From contig VNWV01000007.1 in the NCBI GenBank assembly GCA_009801085.1, positions 2,628,169 to 2,692,168 on the forward strand: a stretch of DNA of 64,000 nt, written 5' to 3'. Of this stretch, positions 21,901 to 33,315 are shown piece by piece; position 1 is the first letter of the stretch, and each line of letters starts with the position of its first letter. The position numbers and the translations under genes were made by a program. The notes beneath the pieces are model-generated. The model had not been told where the DNA came from. It did no database searches and saw only the letters and a list, made by a program, of their open reading frames with translations. This DNA comes from Lasiodiplodia sp. COLG20. Lineage: Eukaryota; Ascomycota; Dothideomycetes; Botryosphaeriales; Botryosphaeriaceae.

Positions 21901-24900
21901 CAAATGCGATACCAGGCCCCAGCGGCCCACGGGCATACGCCGGGTTCGGAAGAGAGCGAAGATGGAGTAGCGCATGCATGTCATGCGTCTAATGCCTGCA
22001 CGGGGAGGCGCAAGTGTCAGCACGCGGTACAACAATGTAGCGGTGGGTGCTTGCTTGCTTGCTTCTTTCGCCGGACTTGCCGCCCCGCTTCAGCTTAGCT
22101 GTACTCCACTGTTTGCCGGCGGCCTACTGCCGCACCATGGGACTGTCCACGAATGAGAGGACGAAGATAGGAATGGGCTGCGGAGACGAGGGGGCGCTTT
22201 CATGCAGGGGACATCACAGCAGAGAAGAGGCGCTCACGCGCTCAGGAGACTTCCGAGCACCGCCCGTCTCCACCACGGACTGGGATGAGGGTTTGAGGGG
22301 GATACGGTGGCGATGCAGGGAAGGCGAGGAATGAAGGGGAGATGGAAGAGGATATGTGGATGGGAAGTGGCGAGGAGGCTGACTGTCCCAATGAGAGTGA
22401 GGAGGAAGGAATGAAGCGACCAACCAATGTCGTCTCTCAAGAGATCCGCGGCGAAGGAAGTCCTATCATCTCCAGTGATTGATGAAAGGACGTGAAGGGT
22501 GAGTGTGGCAAGGCAGGGACCGGTGGCGCTCGCACCGCCATTGTCTCCACACAACCACCGGAAATAACAAACAGCCTCTAACGGGGCTGCACTGGCCAGG
22601 GAATAAGGGAGTGCGCAACGCAAGGGCATAGCAGAAGGCATCAGGACGACTCAGGACGACTCATTCCCTCGTTCGAAGTTGCGGTCTTGCTTCCGAAAGT
22701 GGCGAGGTCCCGCAGTCCCCCAGTTCTAGATTTGGGGCGCGTTGATCTTCCAAAAGAAAAAGCAGATCAGCATGTGCGTGTGTTTGTTGCACGTCAGATA
22801 AGCGGTACTCATTTACCTAGGATGCCGCAGCTAGCGCGAGTCGTGCTCTATGTCGGAAGTTGCGGTTATCTTACCGCTTCAGGGTTGCTGTGCAGCTTTC
22901 CCGCACGCTTTCGGCAAGGGGTAGGTTTTTTGCGGCGGGTGCGCAAATGCCTGTTGGGACATGGGGACTTTGGAGAAAAGCGATGGGCGGGGGCAAACGC
23001 CCTCGTAAAAGGGGCGAGAAGCTGTGGAACCAGTCCCATTTGACGTCACGAGAGCCCATCTCCACGCTGATCCCCATCCCGCCCTAAGCCCTACAGCCCT
23101 ATGGAGGCGGATTGTCGCGTGGCAAAGGGCGGACGAGAAGGCGAATCGGTGTTTTTGACACTCGTCGACTTTTCTGACACGGGCTGTCGTAGAGCTGGGC
23201 CTCGGCGGGGCGTTATGTGGGGAAAAAAAAGGAATGCAGCTTGACCGCAAGCGTACCAGGCCGAGGAGCATGCATGCGTGCGGCCTGCAACGGGCGATGA
23301 CGATCTGTGCAACGCGCTGGGGGGGGGGGGGCAAATCGAGGAATCGCCACGATCTTGATCGATTCATTTGCGACGTCTGAAGTTGCGAGCAAAGCGGGAC
23401 GGCACAGGCGAGCAAACAATGAGGGGGGGGAAGGGCAGGTGGGTTGGAAAGTGGGTAGGGTCCTGTTCGTGGTCCCATCCAACGTAATTGATCCTTGCCG
23501 GCGTGGGGATCAGGGAAACGAGGGCCTGGCCTATTTTGCAAGAGCAGAGGCCGCGCGACGTCATGGGTCTCCAGCACGGCGACTCAGCAGCTGCCATGTT
23601 CCCACCAGGCCGATTCATGCGCGACGTTCGACCTTTGACGCCGCTGCCCCGTGGCCGCGCGAGAATGAAAGGGAGCAATAACTGTTTGATTGCCGCTGCA
23701 GGGACGTCGCGCTTTGGCAGGAGAGGTACGCAACGAGCGCGACTGGCATCGCGGGATGACGTCACTTTCCGTGGTGATCGTGTGCGGGCTCGTGGCGAAC
23801 ACAGGGAGAACCGCTGCTCGCAGACATGGTTTGGAACCAGCCGGCAGTGCATGGCTGTGCTGTGTGCCTGTGGCTGCAGGCGACTCGCCACAGCGAAATA
23901 GCTGTCTCCTGCGATGACTGGCTGCCTAGCTGATACATATCGTACATATCGGAGGCGAACACGCCAGGGATCCGCACGCTGCTTTCCCGACGAGTCGCCT
24001 ACGACTGTGTCAGCGAGAATGGCAGATTCGAATCATGTCGCGACGTCCGACTTTGACTGCTGCTGGCCTCGTTCGTGTTCTCGTGCATCAGGTCGCACGA
24101 CTGCTCGGGTCATGAGCCGAGATGCGCTGGCGTGTTGCTGACGGCTCGCCGCGATATGGCTACGGACTGAATCAGAGCGGCTATGCTCGTGACTTATGCA
24201 ATTCTCAGCATCCCGCAATCAGCCCTGCAGACCCCGTCCGTGAGTCAGGGTCCTCGCCGAACACGCCATATTCCAGCCGTCCAAGCGCCGTGTTCAACCG
24301 TCATGTCTGATGGCCGTGTCATGAAAAGGAAGAAGCGGCATGGCCGGCGAAAGGTCGGAGGGGCCCCGCATAAACGTCGGCTGGTCCCTTCAGGGCCGTA
24401 TTTTGCTGCAACCCAATTTTTCGTTCACAAGTTGCGACGTTCGAAGTTGCTCGCCAAACGGCACGCCTTGCTGGGTCCCCTGCAGCACCGCTTCATCTTC
24501 GAACGTCGGCCAAATTCGTTCAGTATCTGCGCTTAACGCGCTTAACAAGCATCATCTCCCCCAAACCTCTCCTGGCACTGTCAGCACTCCTGAGCCCTCC
24601 GACCCCATGAGGGGTGTGCCATTTGTGAAGCGTGCAACTCGTGGTTGTTGATGAGAATGCGCGACAGGGGGCGTCCAGGCTGGATGACTGCGCCTCCGTT
24701 GGCTGCCGAATTTCCGGTTCTACTGCCCCTTCTTCGCCAGGAGGATTTGTAGTCGTGTTGCGATATTCGGGGGGTTTTGATTAATCACCCGACCCCGAAT
24801 CCCCCGATTCCCTAGTCAGCTGCAATCGCAATGGTTACGCTCGCTAGAGGAATGCATGTAGGCCCCTTGGCCCTGCTGGACTATAGCCTAATTGCGTTTC

Positions 24901-26525
24901 CCGCCTCTTCACCCTTTCTTTCTTTTTCTCAGGTGCGTTTATGAACCAGCACAAGTACGCGCGTTTCTGTATGCAAGCTCAGTACGGTGCAGCGATTCTG
25001 AGAAAAACTACTTGCAGCACTGCGTCGCTCATACTTGTCTCATTCAGTACAAAAGAATTGTACCTTGTCTCTAGTGAACGGAAGCATTAGTACTTACAAA
25101 GAATGTTGCAATAAGCGCAAGCACTTGCCAAATCTAGCCATGTTTGGTGAGAGGGAGCTCCGTACGAGACCACCTAGCCTTCTCCCGTTAATCACCCACC
25201 AACTCTAAATATGCGATGCGATAAAGGCTGCACTAGCGGACTGCGTCATGGTTCCAGTGATTAAGATATACCTGCATTTTCTTGTGAGAAAAAGAAAAAG
25301 AGGAAAATGGATCGCCACCCCTTTTCGCCTACTGAAGTCATTCTTCTAAATCCCGACAGGTGTAGCCAAAGCTCATTAGCGCGTAGGGCGAACGAAAAGC
25401 GCTGCCGCCTCAAAAAAAGGGCAGCCATCCACCGGGTGACTCATGACCCAACACACAATGGCACGAGTCCAACATGCATAAAAAAATTGGCGTCGGGTGT
25501 TACGAGAAACAAGGGACCAAATCCAACAACCCCCCAAATTAGCAACAACACTCGTGACCCTCTCCACCCCCCACAGACACTCCCGCCGCCGGAAAAACAA
25601 TGCGAGCGCAACTTCGAACGTCGCAATTGTTCGGGCGACCGTCGCGCATCTTCTGGTGCTTTGTCGGCCGACCAACGGAGATTTCGGGCTTGCCTCGGTG
25701 TGTTGCGTGGTGTGATAGGGAAGCCGGTATAACCTCATGTGATGAGCAAAGAGAACGTCCGGGGTGGACGATTGCGCATTGAAAGGAGCCACAGGAGCGG
25801 CTAGATACGCTACTTGGCGGAAGTTCCAATGCACCCAAGGTCAAACGTCGCAAGTGCTTTTGCCGGTGGTAGACGGGCGTTGGGCGATGCGAAGGTCGGC
25901 AATTGTCGGGCAGGCCAGGAAAATGGAGGTGTAAGGCGGCTGTCGGCGCATTTGTTGACTCGGGGCTGCATACGTCGGCTAAATTCCTGAGGCTGACCGT
26001 AGTAACATCGAGAGTCTTGCCGATGCGAATCATAAGTGGTCAAGTATACCTTGTTGTTGTTTTCTTTTTCCCTGAGGCCTCTGCTCCCATGGCATGGCTC
26101 CGAAAATGGTAATGTCAAGCGATAAACAAAGAGCGGGAGACGGTGTGGGGGTAGATCAGAAAAGGTTGAATTTGTGGGGAAGAAGATCAGTTCCGCTGCA
26201 TGTCTAACGTCGAACGTCGCAAATTCAGTATGCGTTTACAGTTCAGAAAATTCACGACTTACGGGCAAAAGGCGTGAAATTCCGCGTCTTCTCCGAGCAT
26301 GGTCCGGTGGTGTTGAGATGAACTTCATGCCAGTCTGTTCACTTCAAACGAACTGTGATCCCAAACCTATTTGTGCATTACAAGGTAGTCGATGCTTTTG
26401 GTTATAGAGGTTCGCTGGCAAAGCTGAGCTAATATGTGAAGCTGCTCCGCAGACTCTCACTTCTCTTCTCGCCCTCCATTACTCTTCTTCTCCTCCCCGA
26501 CCCATTCGCCGTCAAAGATGCCCAT
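18949..26525 (+). other. GC-rich gene-poor region (left part)
   Basis: In over 7.5 kb I find no frame with recognisable motifs or consistent splice sites. Open frames of 60-235 codons occur on both strands but overlap each other and look like by-products of high GC content. The stretch holds small simple repeats (for example CTCTGA units at about 19248-19270 and a G10 run at about 23322) and nine copies of the dispersed TGCGACGTTCGAAGTTGC-type motif from 22671 onward. It may be decayed repeats, a long regulatory region or a non-coding RNA locus; the sequence alone does not decide. Confidence 0.5.
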
Positions 26526-29500
26526 CTAATAGTTATTACCAGTAGCAACGCCCCAGAAATACGCCACCCAAGCGCCTACAATCAAGAACATCAAAAAGAC
26601 AAAGAATCCCATACTAATCCTCCTGTTCCTCGCGCCCTCCTCACCGCTATCAAACTCGTCGCGGCGGCGGTTGATTACCTCGCCATTGGCCAAGCGCTGC
26701 TTCTTGGTCCACTGCAGTCTGCCCAAATCAACATTGAAGAAGCCGTATGCGAACAGCGACGCCGCCACAACCACAGATCCGGCAGCGAGGACGACGTAGA
26801 TGATGACGACGTTGTCGTAGCTGTCGTTGTCGCGGTCCTGGATAACACCAGCAACAATACGCACGATGATGTTCATGCTGTTGTTGACGGCAATTTTGAC
26901 GGCGTAGCCGGCGCCGAAAACCTCCTGGTACCACATGGAGGTGCGGATGCCGTCGATGATGACGGTGGGACCGAAAAGGAAGGCGACAGCGTAGATGCCG
27001 AACGACGCAGCGGTGCCGCCGATCGACGGGCCCCAAGCCGCAAGACACATGGACAGCAGCATTCCCAGGCCGCAGATGAGCATCAGCGTCAGGCGGTTGC
27101 CGAGCAGGTCGACGAAGATGCCGATGAACGGGACGAGGAAGAAGCCGAGGTACTGGCTCATGGCGCTGTACCAACCAGCGGTAACGGCGTCGATGTTGAA
27201 GCGCTGCTCGGCGAGCTCGGTGGCGTTGGAGGAGTACACGACGGCGGTGCTGGTCTGGAAGAGCGAGAAGAAGATGATGCCCCAGAAGGGCCACGGCAGG
27301 CGCAGCATCTTGCCGACCTCGAACTTCTTGTTCTTCTCCGTCAGCGCCTCGCCCGTCGCCGGGTCCGCCTTGCCCGCGAACCGCCGCTCGCACCAGCGCG
27401 TGAAGAACCAGAAGACCAGCGTGGCGGCGTTGGTGAACAGGTTCATGAAGACGGCCGTCCAGTACACCCAGCTGAAGTCGCCCGTCTTCTTCGCGATGAC
27501 GTTAGCCGTAGCTTTGCCCACGAACGAGCCGATCTTGCCGATGCCCAGCTCGAAGCCCAGCGTCGACGCGAAGCCGTTGGACGGCGCGAACCAGGAGCTG
27601 AAGACTTTGTACTGTGCGACTTGCGTGGCGATGTCGCCGAAAGACTGCACCACGACGCCGAAGATCATGAATTTGTAGTTGCGGATCGTCGTGGCTGCTG
27701 CGATGAGAATGGCTCCGACGCTGTAAATGGCATTGCCCCAGAGCATGGCACCTAATTTGGGTCAGTAAACCCCGTCTCGATGGGATTGAGCGCAAAACTG
27801 ACCAGCACCACCAATCCGATCCGTCACCAACCCGCTCACCAGGATCAACGCCGTCACCATGAAGTCCTCACTAGCCTCCAGCACCGCATACTGCGCATTG
27901 TTGATGTGCAGTTTCTGCAATCCCACCAGTCAGCCCCCAACCTGCCTTTTTCACACACATCCGAGAGCAATCGCCATACCTTCTTCAGCGTACTCTTCAT
28001 CGCGCCCGTCACGCCGCTGCTCCAATGCGACCCGAACCCAATCGCCGTCACGAGCAGGACCGAGATGATCTTCATGCGCAGCGGGACATGCGTGCTTCGC
28101 CCGCCCGCGGTCCGCACCGACGCCGCGTCGCCTCCACTGCTGCCGCCATCGTTCACCGCAGCCACGCCGACCACGTCCCCGGTCTTCTCCTCCACGGCGG
28201 CATTGCGCTCTGTCGGAGAACTGCTGGCGTTCATGGCTCTTCTTCTTCCACCAAGGGCGGCGCGAGGAACAGGATTGGTATGGGAGGAAAGGGAAAAGTG
28301 ATACAGCGATCAGATTAGATGAGTGGGGGGTTGGCTTTTAAAGCTTTTACCCACCGACGGGACGTCCCATCAACACCGTCCCCACCCATTCCCTCGCGTG
28401 GATTCGGTTCAGCTCGGTTTACACCCGAAGCTACGGTGACAGCCACTAATAGCTCACTCGTCGTTGGCCGGACCAGGAGCGGGTCACTGCCAGGATTCAG
28501 ATGCTGCATCTCCACGCGGAAGTCTCCAGGCCCCCGGGAGCTGCTGAAGTGGAGAAGACACCGTCAATCAGACTTTAAAGGCATCTCTCCCGTCATCCTG
28601 GCTCTTTTCCTGCATGTTTTTGTATCGTATGCACGAGTCAAACACCGACGACGGGCATAGCTTGGCAACGGCGGAGATGCCCATTTGCAGCTAAATGCAT
28701 ATTTTTACAGCAAGCGACGGCGATGTGCGTCCGCTTGCGCACGTTTTGTTGACGCATTGAAAATCTTATCAGATCCACTCTCAGCCCACGTGTGCTCCGC
28801 AGGCAGAGGGCACGGAAGGGAAAAAAAAAGGGCTTCTCCGTCCCGCCAGGAAAGTGGCTTTAGGGAGATCGGCCCGGGGATGTGCTTGGAATGCCTTGGC
28901 TCGGGCGATATCGGCTCGGCTATTGTCGAGTGTCGGGCTCGGAGTTGTGCCATTTCCTCGGAGACGATTCCGGGAGTGGTGTTGTAGACGCTGTATATCG
29001 AATTGCAGCTTGTACGGTTCTCAGGACGGCGGTATGGAAGGCACATGACGGGCTCCGAGCAGTTGAGCAGGAGTCGTGGCCAGGGCTCCATGAGGTCAAA
29101 CTTCTTCGCTGCACCGCGAGCAAAGTACGTACGTGCGCGTGTACATAGACAGCGGCTCGTAGGGCTGAGGCGGCTCTGACCTCGCGCTTTAGCCGATGGA
29201 TGATCAGCACCACGATCCCAGCAGATGGAAGTGGTGCGAGGGAAGGGCCGTCTGGAAACCAGCAGGACGGGTCGACGAGAAACGGCCGCGCAGACGTCGA
29301 CCAAAATGAAGTCTTGGGCCGCTTAACCGACAGCCAAGCAGTGCTTCAGACGTTCGACGTTGGACTAAAAATTTGCAGACGCGTTGGAAGGGGGTCGGAG
29401 ACCGAGACTTGAAGGCCGAGCGGTTCGAAGGCGACTGTTTCAGCTGCGAGTAAGAGAGAAAGCGCGGGAAAGATGGACGGTCGGTCTAGCGTCGTGGCAG

Positions 29501-32500
29501 ACGTCAAAACACTGACATTTTTTCCTTGGCCTCACGATGCCTATCCACGGTACAATTCTGCATCCAGAGCTTCCAGAAACCCGCCAGTTGTAGTTTCAGA
29601 GCAGCTGCAAAGCTCCGAGCCGGTTGCTCTAATCGCCGAGGCGACGCGCGGACGGCTTACCCAACATTTTCGGTCGTCGTTGTTGCTGCGCAGCTCCATC
29701 TCTCGGCCGGGCCACGCCAATCGTCGTGGCAAACAAACCATGGAACGCACCCGGCACAAGCAACGCCTCCACGCCTCCCAAGAAACTCTAGACCCGGCAC
29801 GACGAGCAGCCAAGCAACCGTCCAGACGTTCGAAGTTGAAGAATTAACGTCTCTGGGCGCAACGCGCGCGCAAGGGCTGGAACAGCTTCTGCTGCTCCCA
29901 TCCTCGGGTGCGCGAGAGTATAATCCCTTGCCTATTTCCCGCTTGCCTTACTACTACTCTTGAGGCATCGGGGTTGCCTTACAACGAGGCATTTGCCTGC
30001 ATTTAGCCAGCTATTTGCCTGTTTTTTGCATTTGCCTACTTTTGCCTTACATATGCTATGTTCTACCTTGCGTCCTGTCATCGGGTATTTCGCTTCCTTC
30101 CTCCTGTACGTCAGCCCACCATCCAACCAACGGCAACCGGCGTCTTGGCCTCGGCGCGCCGACGGGACAAGAAAGAAAAAAAAAAAAAAAAGGCGACGTT
30201 AGTTAGGTAGGTACCGTGACTTTTTTGCCTCGCCTTGCCTTGCCCTTGTCTAGGTCCTCCTCCCCTTGTGCGCCCGCGTGCCCGCGTGCCCGCGCCCCGC
30301 AAGACGAACGGCGGCGGCGCGGCCGACGGCCGGCGGCCGGCGAAAAAAAGGGACCAGACGGGCGACGCAAGAAGAGGAGTGCTTGCAACTTCGAACGTCG
30401 TGCGGCATCCGCGGCTCGCGACAGAAATCCGGCGGGCCGCGCGCGCGGTGAGTGCGGCCAGCGGGCGAAATGGGGTGTGTGTCCTGTGAGGGAGAGCAGC
30501 GCTGTGGCCGTTGGTTGGCTGGTCCACCACACGCCCGCCTACGCCGCCTGCGCCGCCCACCCGTCCCGTCGGAAATCTTGCTACTACCACTGCTGCTGTT
30601 GCCGCCACCACCACCGCGCCGCGCCACAGGGGAGAGAGAAAAAGAGAGAGCAGCAGCGGCGGCGTTGCTTGTGAGACTCGCCTGGCTGGCTGGCTGGCTT
30701 GGTCGCTCGGATTTTTCCAAACCATCAGACCACTACTGTGATGGCCCTGCGGTGACGCGGCTTTTTCTTCTTTGTTTTACGGACGAGAGGCAGAAGTGAC
30801 AAGGGCCCGGCTTTCTTGTGCAACCGTTGTTGACCTGACACCACCCCGCTTCCTGCTGTGTAATTAGAGGTTCTAGTTAGACGTTCGACGTTGCGGCCAA
30901 GACAGAGAGCGTGCAGGCGGGCGGGCCAATCGGCAGCGGGGAGGTGGGATACTGGTGCGATGCTGGCGGGTTTGGTGTTACTGCAACGAGCACCGGTTTT
31001 CTGTGCATTGGATGATTCAGCCCATGGTATCGCGAATATGATGGCTTGGCCCGACTGGATTCGCTCGCTAGGTCGTGCATGGCTGGCTCCTAGCCCTTGC
31101 CAAACCGAGTAGAGTGCCAGGCTACTGTCGATGCAATTGCCTTTGCGTAACTAGGACAAAGACGTAGACGTTCGACCTTCATGCGGCCTGCTCGAACAAG
31201 AGGCTCCCCTTTGGTGTTGTTTATCGTCACCTGCAGCTGATGGCTTTTCCGGCATGGCGCCCCCCCAGCAGCTACTGCCAGTATAGGCTACGGCGAGGCC
31301 CAGACGACAGAGAAGACTCACCCGTTTTTTATTCTCGCGCCCTAGCCGTCGAGGCCTGACTTGGCCTCTCATCAGCGATCTGGAGGCCGCGGGGCGAAAG
31401 GAGAGCAGCCGCCTCATCCGCCGCCAGCCAGAAGGCCAAGTCGCACGTACACCAACGAGCTACAGCACAGCACAACACAGCCAACCGCGCCGCACCGCAA
31501 CCCCAACTTCATACGCCGCAAAGAATCTTCTCCCGCATCTCCCGCATCTCCCGCATCCACCCTGTCGCACCGCTCCACTCACGAGAAAAATGCCCACCCG
31601 AGTTGCCCATTATCTTTCCCCATCTCGACGACTCTTGTCCTGCAGCTCGCCTCTCTCGAGAGAAGAGTCGGGACAGGTCCCCACACACGCACACCCTCTC
31701 AGAAGCTGCATGTGCCTCCCGCTCCCGCTCCCGTTCCCGTTCCCGGGGCGGTCATGCACCCGACCCCGGTCATCCCCGTGATCTCTTCCGGCCCCCAAAA
31801 AAACGCAACCCCAGCCACACGAACGATGGCGCACCTGTAAGCAAGCCTCAGCTTATCCGCGCTGACTGGAAGGAAAAACAAAGCAAAGCAGCGCAAGTCC
31901 CGCATGGTGGTCCTGTCTGCACAAATCTCAGATGTTCGAGCTTGCACGCAGGGCTCCGGATGTGGTTTAGAGGCCTGTAGCGAGGGGGAGAAAAGGCTTT
32001 TGCGTTTTGCGCACACCCGCATGTGTGCGATGGTTGCGAGCAGCGTCCTGGCGTTCCGTCCTTTTTTTTTTTTTTTTTCCACGGGGCGCCGGCCGGTCGG
32101 TCGGGGGGCTTCGATAATCTGTGGGTGGACAGCCTGTGAGCAAATAATTACGAGGGAAGAGAGACAGACTGTCGGGTTGTGGAGCGCGGCGCGGGAGCAG
32201 CAGCAGCAGCGCTACGGAAAAGCGTCTTCGCGCGCGCTCCCTCCAAGACCGAACGAAGCAAAATTCGCGAGCCCAACCGGCGGCAGAGTAGCGCTCTCCG
32301 AGTCGTCGAACGAGAGCAGTAGTTTCAGCGCCCGGCCGGGTAAGCACAGGTGGTAGTAAGCCGCAGCGGGAGCGAGCAGCAGCAGCGCAGCGCAGCGCAG
32401 CTAGCAGCCAGCCAGCTACCTAGGCCAGCCAGGCTGACAATCCATCGCGGCACACACACACACGCTCACACACAAGCTGACGACCGAGCGAGCGAGAGCG

Positions 32501-33054
32501 GGCGAGTGGGGGCGTGGCGCGTGCGGGCCCTCCCCCCCTCCACCCCAATGCATACTGAACGCATACCTTTCGTTCAGACGTTCGACGGTGGCTGCGTGCG
32601 GGAAGCGGACTGGTCGGAAAAGAGGGCGAGCTTTCCTGTGTGTAGCCCTGTGCCTCCCCCGGCTTCACACACAAACCCACCCACCACCAGCCGACACGCC
32701 GTTGCCGCCCCACCGCCCGCAAGCTAATAAGCCCAACCACACACTTCATTCTCAACAATCCGCGAGTAAAGAAAGAAATAAAATTCCTGACTCTTTTCTT
32801 TTAACCTCTGTCACACCGTATGTTCGCAAAAACGAAAAAGCGACGCGGCGAGTGGGGATTGGCGGGTTTTACTCGAAACCAAAGCCTAGTTGTCCGGTCG
32901 AGAGAGTTGTGGCGTTTCTGACGGAAAACAGTGGCTTCAACGGATGGCTGCTGCGCGTGCAGAAATCACACGCATGGGAGCGGGGCTGACGAAAAAGAGG
33001 CGCCCGTTCGAGACCGGCTGGAAATAGCGCGCTGCGTCAACGTCGAACGTCGCA
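22671..33054. repeat. Dispersed 18-bp motif family (about 16 copies)
   Basis: The consensus is TGCGACGTTCGAAGTTGC. Copies in plus orientation are at about 22671, 23370, 23621, 24040, 24434, 29349, 29825, 30880, 31167, 31931 and 32577. Copies in minus orientation are at about 25608, 25837, 26206, 30385 and 33038. The core ACGTTCGA is the most constant part. The copies at 23370, 23621 and 24040 share extra upstream bases (ATTCAT or AATCAT, then a CGACGT). All lie in the two gene-poor flanks of the MFS gene, none in its coding exons. I noticed no comparable clustering elsewhere in the window. The origin and role are unknown. Confidence 0.65.
26526..28234 (-). CDS. MFSD1-like major facilitator transporter, 530 aa
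   Basis: Three exons (27980..28234, 27803..27914, 26526..27751) give 530 residues; phases agree and both introns have good donors (GTATGG, GTCAGT). The N-terminus is cytosolic and Ser/Gly-rich, followed by the first membrane helix (IISVLLVTAIGFGSHW). Exon 2 supplies NNAQYAVLEASEDFMVTAL and ends in the loop motif DRIGGA, the MFS A-type motif. About twelve hydrophobic segments follow, ending with GFFVFLMFLIVGAWVAYFWG. The order fits the MFSD1-like fungal group within the major facilitator superfamily. The substrate is unknown. It is the only clear gene between about 19 and 33 kb. Confidence 0.88.
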
Positions 33055-33315
33055 GCTGCTGCTCTTCGCTCCGAGTGCAAAGTACCGAGGATGTCGGCTC
33101 GTCCGAGCCTGAGGCTGCCATCAACCATGTAGCCGAGCACGCTTGTTCGCATAGGCGAACTGCAGTGAATAGGTGTCTAATGAAGATGCTTTGAAGCGAA
33201 CTACGGTATTAATGTAATCCTTCTCGGCCGTGATATCCGCCATATTAAATCGCTTGCAAAGCAAAGGAAACCAAGAAAATGCTAAACGCATGACAAAAGG
33301 CAGAAACGCCTCCCT
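28235..33315 (+). other. Gene-poor region (right part)
   Basis: No gene is supported in these 5 kb. The sequence has many low-complexity tracts: A-run at about 30175-30191, T-run at about 32063-32080, CA-rich repeats at about 32448-32475, GCAGC repeats at about 32380-32400 and TCCCGCA repeats at about 31531-31556. Seven copies of the dispersed GACGTTCGA motif lie between 29349 and 33054. An ATG in a good context (AAAAATGCCC, about 31590) follows a leader-like stretch but opens only a short unremarkable frame. Confidence 0.5.

Noticed and set aside
19908..22098. Plus-strand frames of 216 and 235 codons
   Set aside because: Arg/Ala/Gly-rich composition, no motif, and competing frames on both strands; consistent with chance in GC-rich DNA.
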